DNA of 64,000 nt, from NCBI RefSeq assembly GCF_000336575.1, contig NZ_AOPO01000007.1, positions 62,001 through 126,000 of the forward strand. The letters run 5' to 3'. Below, piece by piece: positions 26,031 to 35,980 of the stretch (its first letter is position 1; the number at the start of each line of letters is the position of its first letter). This DNA is from Vreelandella titanicae BH1. Its GTDB lineage: Bacteria; Pseudomonadota; Gammaproteobacteria; Pseudomonadales; Halomonadaceae. The notes under the pieces are model-generated. The model ran no database searches. It was given only the letters and a program-made list of their open reading frames with translations, and was not told the DNA's origin. The translations under genes and the position numbers were made by a program.

Positions 26031-27542
26031 ATGCTGTTATCAGCGCGCAAACTCTGCCGCTCGTTTGGCGAAAACCAAGTGTTATTCGACGTTGATCTCG
26101 ACCTGCAGGTGGGGGAAGTGCACGCCCTGCTGGGTGAGAACGGCGCCGGTAAATCGACCCTGGTAAAAATCCTGGCCGGTTACCTTCGACCCACTTCGGG
26201 CGAGGTGGTGGTGGACGGCAGCCAACGGCACTACCGCTCCAGCGGTGAGGCGGAAGCCGACGGCGTGGTGATGATTCACCAGGAGTTGGCACTGGCGGAA
26301 CAGCTCAGCGTAGAGGAGAACATCTTCTTGGGCCGCGAACTGCGCCGTGGAGTGTTTCTGGATCGACGAGCCATGCGGGAACGCAGCCGGACGGCACTGT
26401 TGGAACTCGAAACCGACGTTGATCCACGCGCTCGAGTAAAAGACCTCAGCACCTCTGATCAGCAGATGGTGGAAATTGCCAAGGCGATCACCCGGGATGT
26501 GCGCGTGCTGATTATGGACGAGCCCACTGCCACGCTGACGGAAAACGAAGTATCGGTGCTGTTCGCACTCATCGACCGTTTGCGCCAGCGTGGTGTGGCG
26601 ATTCTGTATATCTCCCACAAGCTGCGTGAAATTGAGCAGATTGCCGACCGCGTGACGGTATTGCGCGACGGACATTTGGTCGATAGCGGCTCCATGACTG
26701 GACGCAGCAAGGAGGAGTTGGCACGGCTGATGGTGGGGCGTGAGATCACTGAAATGTACCCACCGCGTACGCATCTCCCCTCCGATGCGCCGGTGGTGCT
26801 GGAAGCGCGGGGTATGGTGGTGCCCGGGGCCGTTAAACAGGCCAGCTTTACCCTGCGCCAGGGGGAAGTGTTGGGGTTTGGTGGCATCGTGGGCGCCGGA
26901 CGCACTGCGCTGATCGAAGCGGTGCTGGGCCTACGCGGCAAAAGTGCAGGCCAAGTGCTGCGCAACGGCCAGCCGGTGGTGTTGCGCCACCTGCGTGATG
27001 CGGTGCATCAGCGGATTGCCTATTTGACTGAGGATCGAAAAGGCAAAGGCCTGGTGCTCAATATGGATTTGCGTTCCAACGTTACGCTGCTCAATTTGCG
27101 CGCTCACTGTCACCCCTTGATCGACCGCCGCCGCGAGGAGCAAGCCTTCCAGCAGGCCATCCAGCGCTTTGATATCCGCCTGCGGACGGCAGCGCGCACC
27201 GCTGCCGAACTCTCCGGCGGTAACCAGCAGAAGCTGCTGCTCGCCAAGGTGATGTCCATTGCCCCTGAAGTCGTGATTATCAACGAACCGACCCGGGGCA
27301 TCGATGTGGGAACCAAGCACCAGATCTATCACTTTATCCATGAATTAACCGAGGCGGGCTGCTCGGTGATATTGATCTCTTCAGAAATGGGCGAGCTGAT
27401 CGGCCTTTCCCACCGGGTGGCGGTAATGTGCGCCGGGGTACTCACCGGGGTGCTTGAAGGCGAGCAAATAAACGAACACGAAATCATGCAGTACGCATCC
27501 GGCATTAAGGGAGCAGAGGTCGATGAGCAGCGTCATGGCTAA
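26031..27542 (+). CDS. Ribose/xylose-type sugar ABC transporter ATP-binding protein
   Basis: The 503-residue protein contains two ABC domains. The first has Walker [17 protein letters not shown], signature-region [15 protein letters not shown] and Walker [13 protein letters not shown]. The second has the atypical P-loop [16 protein letters not shown] and the signature [15 protein letters not shown] with [10 protein letters not shown]. The arrangement is that of RbsA/XylG/MglA importers. The end overlaps the permease start by 20 bp. The sugar is uncertain: the ROK regulator and downstream pentose enzymes favour a pentose such as D-xylose. Confidence 0.93.
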   Translation: MLLSARKLCRSFGENQVLFDVDLDLQVGEVHALLGENGAGKSTLVKILAGYLRPTSGEVVVDGSQRHYRSSGEAEADGVVMIHQELALAEQLSVEENIFLGRELRRGVFLDRRAMRERSRTALLELETDVDPRARVKDLSTSDQQMVEIAKAITRDVRVLIMDEPTATLTENEVSVLFALIDRLRQRGVAILYISHKLREIEQIADRVTVLRDGHLVDSGSMTGRSKEELARLMVGREITEMYPPRTHLPSDAPVVLEARGMVVPGAVKQASFTLRQGEVLGFGGIVGAGRTALIEAVLGLRGKSAGQVLRNGQPVVLRHLRDAVHQRIAYLTEDRKGKGLVLNMDLRSNVTLLNLRAHCHPLIDRRREEQAFQQAIQRFDIRLRTAARTAAELSGGNQQKLLLAKVMSIAPEVVIINEPTRGIDVGTKHQIYHFIHELTEAGCSVILISSEMGELIGLSHRVAVMCAGVLTGVLEGEQINEHEIMQYASGIKGAEVDEQRHG

Positions 27543-28560
27543 TAACAAAACGACTAATAAAGCAGCTAACCAAATGATCAAGCAAAAAGGCTTCGCCATA
27601 GACCTGAAAACCTGGGGGCCCTTTGTAGCACTGGTGGTTCTGGCGCTACTGGGCGTGCTGATTAATCCGGCTTTTTTGGGGCTGGATAATCTCTCGAACA
27701 TGCTCACCCGCAGTGCCTTTATCGGCATTATTGCCATCGGCGCCACCTTCGTGATTACCGCCGGCGGGTTGGATCTTTCGGTAGGGGCAATGGCGGCCTT
27801 TATTGCCGGGGTGATGATTATTTTGATGAACAGCCTCGTCGAGCAGTTTGGCGCCGGGCTGACCACCGTGCTGTTCGGCGTGGGTGCCTCGCTGCTGCTG
27901 GGGCTGTGCGCTGGCTTTATCAACGGCATGGTGACTACCAAAGGCAAAATTGAGGCGTTTATTGTCACCCTCGGCACTATGGGGATTTACCGCTCACTGG
28001 TCACGTACCTCGCCGATGGCGGCACCCTCACCCTGGACTGGGCAGTGCGTGATATCTATCGGCCGATGTATTACGGCAGCTTCCTGGGCATCACCATTCC
28101 GGTCTGGGTGTTTCTATTTGTCGCCATTGTTGGCTACATCCTGCTCAACTACACCCGCTTCGGGCGCTACTGCTTTGCCATCGGCTCCAATGAAAAAGTG
28201 GCCGAATACAGCGCTATTCACGTCGATCGCATCAAAACCATGACCTACATGCTGCAGGGGGTGTGCGTGGCCTTGGCGACAATTATCTATGTGCCCCGGC
28301 TGGGCTCTGCATCGGGTGCCACCGGGGTACTCTGGGAGCTGGAGGCGATTGCCGCGGTGATCATCGGCGGCACCATGCTCAAGGGCGGGCATGGGCGTAT
28401 CTGGGGCACGGTGGTGGGCGCCATCATGCTCACCATGATTGGCAATATTCTCAACTTGACCGATGCCATTTCTAACTATCTCAACGGGACGGTGCAGGGG
28501 ATCATCATCATTGTGGCGGTCTACCTGCAGCGTGCCTCGTGGAGAAAAGCAGCGCCTTAA
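27523..28560 (+). CDS. Ribose/xylose-type sugar ABC transporter permease
   Basis: The 345-residue membrane protein carries the branched/ribose permease signatures [60 protein letters not shown] and [20 protein letters not shown]. About eight to ten spans follow a polar N-terminus. The ATG at 27523 lies inside the end of the ATPase gene, indicating translational coupling. The binding protein is encoded 127 bp downstream, after a short A-rich direct repeat. Confidence 0.93.
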   Translation: MSSVMANNKTTNKAANQMIKQKGFAIDLKTWGPFVALVVLALLGVLINPAFLGLDNLSNMLTRSAFIGIIAIGATFVITAGGLDLSVGAMAAFIAGVMIILMNSLVEQFGAGLTTVLFGVGASLLLGLCAGFINGMVTTKGKIEAFIVTLGTMGIYRSLVTYLADGGTLTLDWAVRDIYRPMYYGSFLGITIPVWVFLFVAIVGYILLNYTRFGRYCFAIGSNEKVAEYSAIHVDRIKTMTYMLQGVCVALATIIYVPRLGSASGATGVLWELEAIAAVIIGGTMLKGGHGRIWGTVVGAIMLTMIGNILNLTDAISNYLNGTVQGIIIIVAVYLQRASWRKAAP

Positions 28561-28625
28561 GGCACTGAAACGAATGTAAAAACCAGAAAAACGTTCGCAA
28601 CATCAACCCTTAGCAGCTCGCAACG

Positions 28626-28651
28626 CAGCAAGTAAAAACAGCAAGTAAAAA
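28626..28651 (+). repeat. Short tandem repeat, 13-base unit CAGCAAGTAAAAA x2
   Basis: Two exact consecutive copies (28626-28638, 28639-28651) plus a partial third (CAGCAAAAC) lie in the leader just before the binding-protein gene. The A-rich sequence may help keep the ribosome site near 28675-28680 unstructured. Confidence 0.7.
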
Positions 28652-28687
28652 CAGCAAAACAATTACAAACACGAAAGGAGCATCACT

Positions 28688-29653
28688 ATGCGAACCATCA
28701 AGACAGCAGTGAAGGCCTGCGTCACTACTGCAGCACTCACTTCAGCAATAGGGCTCTCCGGCGCCGCGGTTGCCCAGGAGTACACCATCGGTGTCTCCAT
28801 TCCCGCCGCCACCCATGGTTGGACGGGGGGCGTTAACTACCACGCCGAAGAAGCCAAAAAACGCCTTGAGGCGCTCTATCCTGACATTGAGATCACCATC
28901 TCCACAGCGGGCACGGCGGGAGAGCAGGCCAATGATCTAGAAGACTTGGTGTCGCTGCGCAACATCGACGCGCTGGTGGTGCTGCCGTTTGAGTCTGGGC
29001 CACTGACCGATCCGGTGCGCCGGGTTAAAGAGTCCGGGGTGTTCGTCACCGTGGTAGATCGAGGCCTGACGGAAGAGGGGATCCAGGATCTCTATGTAGC
29101 GGGGAATAACCATGAACTAGGCCGCGTTTCCGGTGAGTACATCCGCGAACGCCTTGATGATCAGGGCGACATTGTGGTGCTGCGCGGTATTCCCACGGTG
29201 ATCGACGATGAGCGGGTGCAGGGCTTCCAGGAAGCGATCGAAGGCTCCGAGGTCAACATCCTCGATATGCAGCATGCCAACTGGAACCGTGATGATGGCT
29301 TTGAAGTGATGCAGGACTACCTATCGCGCTTCGACAATATCGACGCCGTCTGGGCCCAGGATGACGATATCGCGCTGGGTGTCATTGAAGCGGTACGCCA
29401 AGCGGATCGCGAGGATGAGCTGTTTATCGTCGGCGGCGCGGGTATGAAGGACATCATCAAGCGGGTCATGGACGGCGATGAGCTGGTGCCGGTAGACGTG
29501 CTTTATCCGCCCGCCATGATCGCCACGGCGATGGATCTTACCGTGCAACACTTTGTCTCCAATGGCCCGGTGTTGGGTGAGTACATTCTAGGCTCGCCGC
29601 TGATTACCCAGGAGAATGCCGAGCAGTACTACTTCCCCGATTCGCCGTTCTGA
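28688..29653 (+). CDS. Sugar ABC transporter periplasmic binding protein (RbsB family)
   Basis: The 321-residue protein has a signal peptide (LTSAIGLSGAAVAQ) and a type I periplasmic-binding fold: YTIGVSIPAATHGWTGGVNY at the mature N-terminus, RNIDALVVLPFES, VFVTVVDRGLTEEG, IDAVWAQDDDIALGVIEAV and FIVGGAGMKDII. ATHGW and aromatic residues near the mature start are typical of sugar stacking positions. AAAGGAG precedes the ATG. It serves the ATPase and permease at 26031-28560 and is followed by a hairpin (29680-29716) separating it from the isomerase gene. Confidence 0.92.
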   Translation: MRTIKTAVKACVTTAALTSAIGLSGAAVAQEYTIGVSIPAATHGWTGGVNYHAEEAKKRLEALYPDIEITISTAGTAGEQANDLEDLVSLRNIDALVVLPFESGPLTDPVRRVKESGVFVTVVDRGLTEEGIQDLYVAGNNHELGRVSGEYIRERLDDQGDIVVLRGIPTVIDDERVQGFQEAIEGSEVNILDMQHANWNRDDGFEVMQDYLSRFDNIDAVWAQDDDIALGVIEAVRQADREDELFIVGGAGMKDIIKRVMDGDELVPVDVLYPPAMIATAMDLTVQHFVSNGPVLGEYILGSPLITQENAEQYYFPDSPF

Positions 29654-29679
29654 CCGCGTATTGATTGCGTAGTGATTAA

Positions 29680-29716
29680 TAGGCGCGGGTAAAAGCACCA
29701 CTCCTTCCCGCGCCTA
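29680..29716 (+). promoter_or_regulatory. Intercistronic hairpin after the RbsB-type binding-protein gene
   Basis: A perfect 10-bp GC-rich stem (29680-29689 with 29707-29716) with a 17-base loop lies between the binding-protein and isomerase genes, without a T tract. Confidence 0.6.
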
Positions 29717-29753
29717 CCCAAGCACTTAATCCAAACGATATTGAGAGAGTCCT

Positions 29754-30809
29754 ATGAAAACAATCAAAGGGCCAGCGCTCTTTCTCGCCCAGTTCGCCGG
29801 TGACGAAGCCCCCTTTAATAGCCTCGACAGCATTGCTGCTTGGGCGGCGGGGCTTGGGTATCAAGGCGTGCAGATTCCCAGCTGGGATGCACGCATGATC
29901 GATCTCAAACGTGCTGCCGAGAGCCGCGCCTACTGCGATGAGATCAAAGGCACACTGGCCGAGCACGGCTTAGCGCTTACCGAGCTCTCCACTCATCTTC
30001 AGGGCCAGTTGGTCGCCGTACATCCTGTTTACGACGAGATGTTCGATGGTTTTGCGGTACCCGAGGTTCGCGGTAATCCCAAGGCACGCCAGGCCTGGGC
30101 CGTTGAGCAGTTAAAGCTGGCCGCCAAGGCATCGCAAAACCTGGGACTCACCGACCACGGCACCTTTTCCGGGTCGTTGGCGTGGCCGTTCATCTATCCC
30201 TGGCCCCAGCGTCCGGCGGGTTTGGTCGAAACCGCTTTTGACGAACTGGCGAATCGCTGGCGCCCGATTCTGGATGCGTTTGATGAAGCGGGCGTGAACC
30301 TCTGCTACGAGATTCATCCCGGCGAAGACCTGCACGACGGCATCACCTTTGAGATGTTCCTTGAGCGGGTCGGTAACCACCCCCGCTGCCACATCCTTTA
30401 CGATCCCAGCCACCTGATCCTGCAGCAGCTCGACTACCGCGGCTTTCTGGACGTGTATCGCGACCATATTCAGATGTTTCACGTTAAGGACGCCGAGTTT
30501 AACCCCAGCCCCAAGCAGGGCGTTTATTCCGGCTATCAGTCATGGACAGAGCGCGCGGGGCGCTTTCGCTCCCTGGGCGATGGCCAAATCGACTTCAAGT
30601 CGATCTTTTCCTGGATGGCGGCCAACGACTATCACGGCTGGGCGGTGCTGGAGTGGGAGTGCTGCTTGAAACACCCGGAAGTCGGCGCCCGTGAAGGCGC
30701 AGCCTTTATTCGCGACCACATTATTGAGGTCACCGAGCGGGCGTTTGATGACTTCGCTGACGGCGGCTCCGACGAGGCCGCCAATCGCCGCATTTTGGGT
30801 CTTAATTAA
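29754..30809 (+). CDS. Sugar phosphate isomerase/epimerase family protein (TIM barrel)
   Basis: The 351-residue protein belongs to the xylose-isomerase-like TIM barrel (AP endonuclease 2) family. The expected metal ligands are visible: Glu in NLCYEIHPGEDLHDG, Asp in ILYDPSHLILQ, His in IQMFHVKDAEFN and Glu in WAVLEWECC. It is paired with a Gfo/Idh oxidoreductase 22 bp downstream, an arrangement common in clusters that convert sugars through 3-keto or similar intermediates, for example the YcjR group. The substrate could be a sugar imported by the adjacent ABC system. The exact reaction is not known. Confidence 0.88.
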   Translation: MKTIKGPALFLAQFAGDEAPFNSLDSIAAWAAGLGYQGVQIPSWDARMIDLKRAAESRAYCDEIKGTLAEHGLALTELSTHLQGQLVAVHPVYDEMFDGFAVPEVRGNPKARQAWAVEQLKLAAKASQNLGLTDHGTFSGSLAWPFIYPWPQRPAGLVETAFDELANRWRPILDAFDEAGVNLCYEIHPGEDLHDGITFEMFLERVGNHPRCHILYDPSHLILQQLDYRGFLDVYRDHIQMFHVKDAEFNPSPKQGVYSGYQSWTERAGRFRSLGDGQIDFKSIFSWMAANDYHGWAVLEWECCLKHPEVGAREGAAFIRDHIIEVTERAFDDFADGGSDEAANRRILGLN

Positions 30810-30831
30810 CCAAAGGGGAGGGCAATACGAC

Positions 30832-31995
30832 ATGAGCAATCAACACGACACGCCGCGTCGGCTGCGCCTGGGCATGGTCGGCGGTGGCCAAGGAGCGTTT
30901 ATCGGCGGGGTGCACCGCATCGCCGCGCGGTTGGATGACCATTTCGAACTGGTTGCCGGGGCCTTTGCCTCTGACCCTGATCGCAGCCGGGCCGCCGCCG
31001 CGGAGCTGCACGTTGACGCCGAACGCGCTTACCCCGACTACCAGACCATGGCCGAAGCGGAGCGCAAGCGCTCGGATGGTATCGATGTGGTCGCCATTGT
31101 GACCCCCAACCATGTGCACTTCGACGTGGCGCGCACCTTTTTAGAAGCGGGTTTTCACGTCATCTGCGACAAGCCGATGACGATCACCCTGGAAGAGGCG
31201 CAAACCCTCGCCGAGCTGGTGGAACGGACGGGGCTGTTTTTCGGCTTAACCCATAACTATTCCGGCTACTCGCTGGTTCGCCAGGCGCGAGAGATGGTGG
31301 CCAACGGTGAGCTGGGTGATCTTCGCGTCGTCCAGGTGGAGTACCCGCAAGATTGGCTCTCCACCCGCCTGGAAGAGAGCGGCGTCAAGCAAGCTGAGTG
31401 GCGCACCGATCCCAAACGCAGCGGCCCGGCAGGTTGTTTGGGTGATATCGGCACTCACGCCTACCACCTGGCGCGCTATGTGACCGGCCTGGAACTGGAG
31501 TCACTCGCCGCCGATATGCACACCTTTGTCGAAGGGCGAGCGTTGGATGACAACGTACATATGCTGCTGCGCTTCAAGGGCGGCGCGCGGGGCATGCTGT
31601 GGTCTAGCCAAGTCGCGCCGGGCAACGAAAACGGTCTGCAGCTACGCGTTTATGGCAGCAAGGGTGGCCTTGCCTGGCGCCAGGAAACGCCCAATCAGCT
31701 AGTGCATTCGCCACTGGGAGAGCCGCCACGGATCTTGACCCGCAACGGCCCTGGTCTGGGCGAAGCCGCCATGGTGGCTGCACGAATCCCTCCGGGGCAT
31801 CCGGAAGGTTATCTCGAAGCCTTTGCCCAGCTCTATCGCGATTTCGCCGTGCAAATTCACGCCCATCAACAGGGTGAACGCGCTGAGTCGCTGGCGATGC
31901 AAACACCGGGGGTAGCCGATGGTGTCGATGGCCTGACCTTTATTACCCGCGCGCTGGCCTCGTCCGCTGCCGGTGGGCAGTGGGTGGATATTTAA
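30832..31995 (+). CDS. Gfo/Idh/MocA family NAD(P)-dependent sugar oxidoreductase
   Basis: The protein (387 residues from the ATG at 30832, preceded by GGGGAGG) opens with a Rossmann motif [16 protein letters not shown] and has the conserved cofactor and catalytic segment [12 protein letters not shown], a lysine-proline pair typical of the family. The active-site region [16 protein letters not shown] carries the conserved Asp and His. A longer frame back to 30691 overlaps the isomerase gene and is rejected. It probably oxidises or reduces a sugar hydroxyl in step with the isomerase. Oxidation of an aldose C1 to a lactone, as in some xylose dehydrogenases of this family, is another option. Confidence 0.9.
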   Translation: MSNQHDTPRRLRLGMVGGGQGAFIGGVHRIAARLDDHFELVAGAFASDPDRSRAAAAELHVDAERAYPDYQTMAEAERKRSDGIDVVAIVTPNHVHFDVARTFLEAGFHVICDKPMTITLEEAQTLAELVERTGLFFGLTHNYSGYSLVRQAREMVANGELGDLRVVQVEYPQDWLSTRLEESGVKQAEWRTDPKRSGPAGCLGDIGTHAYHLARYVTGLELESLAADMHTFVEGRALDDNVHMLLRFKGGARGMLWSSQVAPGNENGLQLRVYGSKGGLAWRQETPNQLVHSPLGEPPRILTRNGPGLGEAAMVAARIPPGHPEGYLEAFAQLYRDFAVQIHAHQQGERAESLAMQTPGVADGVDGLTFITRALASSAAGGQWVDI

Positions 31996-32038
31996 AACGC
32001 GGTTAAAGCACGCCTAAAAGAGAGAGGTGGGAAACAAT

Positions 32039-32809
32039 ATGAATCAGCACTCAGCGCGCTATACAAGCCTTGAACAGCGTGTGGTCTTTATTACCGGCGG
32101 CGGCAGCGGCATTGGCGCCTCGCTTACCCGAGCCTTTCACCTTCAGGGCGCGCGGGTGGTGTTTGTCGATATTAACGATGAGGCCAGCGAGGCGTTGGTC
32201 GAAGAGCTCCACGTCGAGACCGGCGAGGCACCGCACTACCACCACTGCGACATCCGCGATGTGGCCAGCCTACAGCAGGTTATCGCCGAGACCGGCCAGC
32301 ATCTCGGGCCAATCCATACCCTGGTCAACAATGCTGCCAGCGATGATCGTCACGCCTGGCAGGATGTGGATGTTGCTTACTGGGATGAACGTATGTCGCT
32401 CAACCTGCGGCCGATGTTCTTTGCTGCCCAGGCCGCAGCTGAACAAATGATGCAAGCGGGCGGTGGCTCGATCATTAATTTTGGCTCGGTCAGCGTGCAA
32501 ATGGCGTTAGGTGGTTTGCCTGCTTATGTGACTGCCAAAGCGGCCGTGCACGGTTTGACCCGCAGCCTGGCCCGGGAACTGGGCGAGCACAATATTCGCG
32601 TTAATACACTGGTGCCCGGCTCGGTGATGACCGAGCGGCAGCTCGAAAAGTGGATTAGCCCCGGCGACGAAGTCGCCATTCAACAACGCCAGTGCCTAAA
32701 AATGCGCCTTGAACCCCAGCATATCGCCCCCGCGGTGCTGTTTTTAGCCAGTGCCGAAAGCCAGGCCATCACCGCTCAGGAGTTGGCGGTAGACGCGGGC
32801 TGGGCTTGA
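32039..32809 (+). CDS. Short-chain dehydrogenase, D-xylose/L-arabinose 1-dehydrogenase-like (Caulobacter XylB type)
   Basis: The 256-residue SDR has the cofactor motif ITGGGSGIGASLT, the NNAASDDRHAW segment and a YVTAK catalytic Tyr-Lys pair. DDRHAWQDV, AYWDERMSLNLRPMFF, LARELGEHNIRV, QCLKMRL and the C-terminal DAGWA match Caulobacter XylB as I recall it, a D-xylose dehydrogenase that makes xylonolactone. The ATG at 32039 has GAGAGGTGG upstream. The GTG at 32027 is an alternative. This would be the entry step of the oxidative pentose pathway completed by the IlvD-type, AraD1 and semialdehyde dehydrogenase genes. Arabinose may also be used. Confidence 0.88.
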   Translation: MNQHSARYTSLEQRVVFITGGGSGIGASLTRAFHLQGARVVFVDINDEASEALVEELHVETGEAPHYHHCDIRDVASLQQVIAETGQHLGPIHTLVNNAASDDRHAWQDVDVAYWDERMSLNLRPMFFAAQAAAEQMMQAGGGSIINFGSVSVQMALGGLPAYVTAKAAVHGLTRSLARELGEHNIRVNTLVPGSVMTERQLEKWISPGDEVAIQQRQCLKMRLEPQHIAPAVLFLASAESQAITAQELAVDAGWA

Positions 32810-32854
32810 TGGATGATTCAACAGCAAGCTTTAAAATAACATTAGGAGAATTTC

Positions 32855-34144
32855 ATGCACGTATCTAACAAATACAACGTGCCCTGTTCACTTCCTCGCC
32901 ACTTAGCGCTGGTTGTTGCCGCTGTTGCTGCTTTGGGGTCAGTAACCGCAGCCGCCGATACCACGGTGACGGTACTAAGGATTGAAAGCAGTAGCGCTGA
33001 AAAACGCTACTACGAGGAAGTGGTTGCCGCCTATGAGGCGGAGCACCCCGACGTTAATGTCGAGTTCGAATACCTTGCCAACGAGGCGTACAAAACGCGC
33101 CTGCCCACCATGCTGCAGTCCAGCCAGCGCCCGGATATCTATTACACCTGGGGCGGTGAGGGGTTGCGCGATCAGGTGGATGCGGGGTTTGTCCGCGACC
33201 TGAGCGAGCCGATGCGCGATGGCTGGCAGGATATCTACCCAGAATCTGCAGTGCGCGCCTTCACCCTCGATGATCGCGTCTATGGCGCGCCGCTCTACGC
33301 CACGGTGGTGGGTATCTGGGCAAACACTGCCCTGACAGAAAAGGCGGGAGTTGATGCGCAAGCGATCAAGACCTGGGAGGATTTTGAAAACGCCGTGATG
33401 GTGCTGCGGGAAGAGGGCATAACGCCGCTGGTGGTCGGTGGCCAGGATGGCTGGCCGCTGCATTTCTATTGGGGCTCTTTAGTCACCCGCCTGGCCGGTG
33501 GCGAGGGCATCGAAGCGGCGAAAAATGGTGAAAACGGCGGCTTTGAAGGCGAGCCCTTTGTACGCGCTGGCGAGATGCTGCAGTCGCTGGTTGAGCTTGA
33601 CCCTTTTCAGCCCGGCTTTATGGCCACTTCCTACGAGCGCGCCAGCGGCATGTTTGGAGATGGTGAGGCCGCCTTCCACGTGATGGGCGACTGGGATTAT
33701 CTGCCTTCCAAGCAGCGCTCAGTCAGCGGAGAGGGTGTCCCGGATGACGACTTGCTGTTTGTCCCTTTTCCAGAGGTCGAAGGTGGTGAGGGCAACGCAC
33801 AGAGTTTTGGCGGGATGAACGGTTTTGCTGTCACCCGTGATGCGCCCGATGAAGCGGTCGATTTCCTGCGTTTTTTGCTCAATGCCGACAACCAGCGTAA
33901 AGCCGCCGCGACAGGCATCTTTGTGCCGGTTGCCGAGGGCTCAGCTGAAGCCCTTGAAACGCCCTATGCCCGCCGCGTTGCAGAAATTCTTGATGAGTCT
34001 GAGTTTCATCAGGTGTTTCTGGATCAAGCACTGGGTACGTCCGTCGGTGCGACGATTAATGATATCAGCGGCGATTTAGCGCAAGGCGTCGTGACGCCCG
34101 AAGAGGCCGCTGCCCGGGTCGAAGAAGCCTGGCAATTTAGATGA
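32855..34144 (+). CDS. CUT1-type sugar ABC transporter binding protein (probably xylo-oligosaccharide)
   Basis: The 429-residue extracellular binding protein (family 1) has a signal peptide (ALVVAAVAALGSVTAA) and DTTVTVLRIESSSAEKRYY at the mature start. Motifs include AYEAEHPDVNVEFEYLANE, PDIYYTWGGEGLRDQVDAG and a permease-contact region SFGGMNGFAVTRDAPDEAV. AGGAGA precedes the start. It is encoded in one operon with two MalFG-type permeases, a cytoplasmic GH43 beta-xylosidase and an MsmK-type ATPase, so an oligosaccharide of xylose (or arabino-xylose) is the likely ligand. Confidence 0.92.
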   Translation: MHVSNKYNVPCSLPRHLALVVAAVAALGSVTAAADTTVTVLRIESSSAEKRYYEEVVAAYEAEHPDVNVEFEYLANEAYKTRLPTMLQSSQRPDIYYTWGGEGLRDQVDAGFVRDLSEPMRDGWQDIYPESAVRAFTLDDRVYGAPLYATVVGIWANTALTEKAGVDAQAIKTWEDFENAVMVLREEGITPLVVGGQDGWPLHFYWGSLVTRLAGGEGIEAAKNGENGGFEGEPFVRAGEMLQSLVELDPFQPGFMATSYERASGMFGDGEAAFHVMGDWDYLPSKQRSVSGEGVPDDDLLFVPFPEVEGGEGNAQSFGGMNGFAVTRDAPDEAVDFLRFLLNADNQRKAAATGIFVPVAEGSAEALETPYARRVAEILDESEFHQVFLDQALGTSVGATINDISGDLAQGVVTPEEAAARVEEAWQFR

Positions 34145-34160
34145 TCCATCTCTTGTGAGG

Positions 34161-34182
34161 GCACAAGCGATGCTGCTTGTGC
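34161..34182 (+). promoter_or_regulatory. Intercistronic hairpin after CUT1 binding-protein gene
   Basis: An 8-bp stem (34161-34168 with 34175-34182) with a 6-base loop followed by TTATTCTT lies 17 bp after the stop codon. It could be a partial terminator reducing permease expression. Confidence 0.6.
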
Positions 34183-34210
34183 TTATTCTTGCTCTGGCTC
34201 GGAGTTTGCC

Positions 34211-35143
34211 ATGACCACGCTTGACCGAACCGCCGTGCCGCGGAGAGGGAATGCTGACCGGGTGAAGAAAGGTTTGGTGAGCGGTAAATTCACCGCGCTA
34301 TTAATCCTGCTTCCACCGGCGTTAATCCTTTTTTCGCTGTTCGTCATTCTGCCACTAGCGGATGCCGTCTATTACAGCGGTTTCTCCTGGAATGGCTACG
34401 GTGCGCCCAGTGACTTTGTCGGCTCGCAAAATTATCAGCGCCTGCTCGATCACTCGGTGTTTCATACCGCGCTGTGGAATACCGCCAAACTGATACTGGT
34501 ATCACTACTGATTCAGATGCCCCTGGCACTGGGGTTAGCACTGTTGGTGTACCGTAAAACGCCCACCAATACTCTGTTTAGGCTGGTGTTTTTCCTGCCC
34601 TACATCTTGGCGGAAGTGGCCGCGGGGCTCATCTGGAGCTTTGTTTTTGACGGCGACTACGGCATTACCAGTTCGCTGTTGCATGCCATGGGCCAGGAGT
34701 CGGTATATGTACTGGCCGACCACCAGTGGGCGTTTCCGGCGATTATGACCGTGATCGTTTGGAAGTACTTTGGTTTCCATATGATGATCTACATTGCCGC
34801 CCTGCAGGGCGTGCCCAAGGATCTGGTTGAAGCCGCCAAGCTTGAAGGGGCTAAACCTCGCCAAGTGGCGCTTTTTGTACAAATCCCGCTGATTAAGCAT
34901 GCCATCGTGGTGAGTGGTTTCTTTGCCATTATCGGTTCGCTACAGATCTTCGACATTATCATCCCGATGACCAACGGCGGCCCCTCTAACTCGACTCATA
35001 CCATCGTTACCTACCTGTACAGCTTCGGTCTCTCACGGCTCAATATTGGCTTTGGTAGCGCCGCTGCGGTTGTGCTGTTTGTGCTCGCTATCGGAATTGC
35101 TTTCTTCTACCAACGCACCACCGGCAAGGGGAGTAAGGCATGA
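34211..35143 (+). CDS. Sugar ABC transporter permease (MalF/UgpA type)
   Basis: The 310-residue protein has six predicted membrane helices and the binding-protein-dependent transport EAA loop EAAKLEGAKPRQVALFVQIP near residue 215, where the Glu-Ala-Ala and Gly contact the ATPase. LYLLPALLLF-like LLPPALILFSLFVILPLADAV opens the first helix. Its stop overlaps the next permease gene by 4 bp (ATGA), indicating coupled translation. It forms a heterodimer with the product of 35140-35967. Confidence 0.93.
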   Translation: MTTLDRTAVPRRGNADRVKKGLVSGKFTALLILLPPALILFSLFVILPLADAVYYSGFSWNGYGAPSDFVGSQNYQRLLDHSVFHTALWNTAKLILVSLLIQMPLALGLALLVYRKTPTNTLFRLVFFLPYILAEVAAGLIWSFVFDGDYGITSSLLHAMGQESVYVLADHQWAFPAIMTVIVWKYFGFHMMIYIAALQGVPKDLVEAAKLEGAKPRQVALFVQIPLIKHAIVVSGFFAIIGSLQIFDIIIPMTNGGPSNSTHTIVTYLYSFGLSRLNIGFGSAAAVVLFVLAIGIAFFYQRTTGKGSKA

Positions 35144-35967
35144 AAAGTATCACTACCCGTAACACCCTGCGCGTGATCATTCTGATCGTGGTAGCGAGCG
35201 TGGTGATCGGCCCCCTGTTAGCGGCGTTCTTCGGTGGCTTTAAGGGCAATTCTGAGCTGCGCACCAATCCGCTGTGGCTGCCCGATAGTTGGGATGCCGG
35301 CAATTACATCGGCATCCTGCTGGACGGCAATTTCTGGCGCTATTTGGGTAACTCTTTCTTCATCTCGTTAATGACGGTGTTTTTAACCCTGGTGGTGGGG
35401 GCCGCTGCGGCTTACGTGTTTTCGCAGATCCACTTCTTCGGCGCCAAGATGATCCTCTCCTATCTGCTGCTGGGGCTGATGTTTCCCTTCGCGGCGGCCA
35501 TTTTGCCGCTGTTTATCAAGGTGCGGGATTTGGGCCTGCTGGATACCTATTGGGCGGTGATTCTGCCCCAGACGGCATTTGGTTTGTCGTTAGCCATCCT
35601 GCTCTTTAAGGCCTTCTTCGACCAGCTGCCTAAAGAGCTGTTTGAAGCGGCCTATGTGGATGGGTGCAGCTATTTGCGCTTCTTCTGGTCGTTCACGCTG
35701 CCGCTCTCGACCCCCATTCTGGCCACCGTGGGCGTGTTTGTGTTTGTGCAGAGCTGGAATAACTTTCTGCTGCCGTTGGTGGTGTTAAACGACCGCTCTA
35801 TCTACACCTGGCCACTGGGCATGATGCAGTTCCAAGGGGAGTACCTGACCCAGTGGAACATGATTCTGGCCTTCGTGACCTTGACCATCATTCCGGCGGT
35901 TATTTTCTTTCTCGCCGCCCAGAAGTACATCGTGGCTGGCCTGACCGGCGGCTCGGTTAAGGGATAA
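35140..35967 (+). CDS. Sugar ABC transporter permease (MalG/UgpE type)
   Basis: The 275-residue protein is the second CUT1 permease, with six helices, the N-terminal landmark SFKGNSEL-like FFGGFKGNSELRTNPLWLP and the EAA loop EAAYVDGCSYLRFFWSFTLP near residue 170. It ends in AGLTGGSVKG, the classical MalG-type C-terminus that inserts near the ATPase. It starts inside the end of the previous gene and is followed after 13 bp by the beta-xylosidase gene. Confidence 0.93.
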   Translation: MKSITTRNTLRVIILIVVASVVIGPLLAAFFGGFKGNSELRTNPLWLPDSWDAGNYIGILLDGNFWRYLGNSFFISLMTVFLTLVVGAAAAYVFSQIHFFGAKMILSYLLLGLMFPFAAAILPLFIKVRDLGLLDTYWAVILPQTAFGLSLAILLFKAFFDQLPKELFEAAYVDGCSYLRFFWSFTLPLSTPILATVGVFVFVQSWNNFLLPLVVLNDRSIYTWPLGMMQFQGEYLTQWNMILAFVTLTIIPAVIFFLAAQKYIVAGLTGGSVKG

Positions 35968-35980
35968 AGGAGGATCCATA

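Noticed and set aside
28564..28687. CRISPR-like repeats
   Set aside because: Only two and a half copies of a 13-base A-rich unit with no spacers; a simple tandem repeat.
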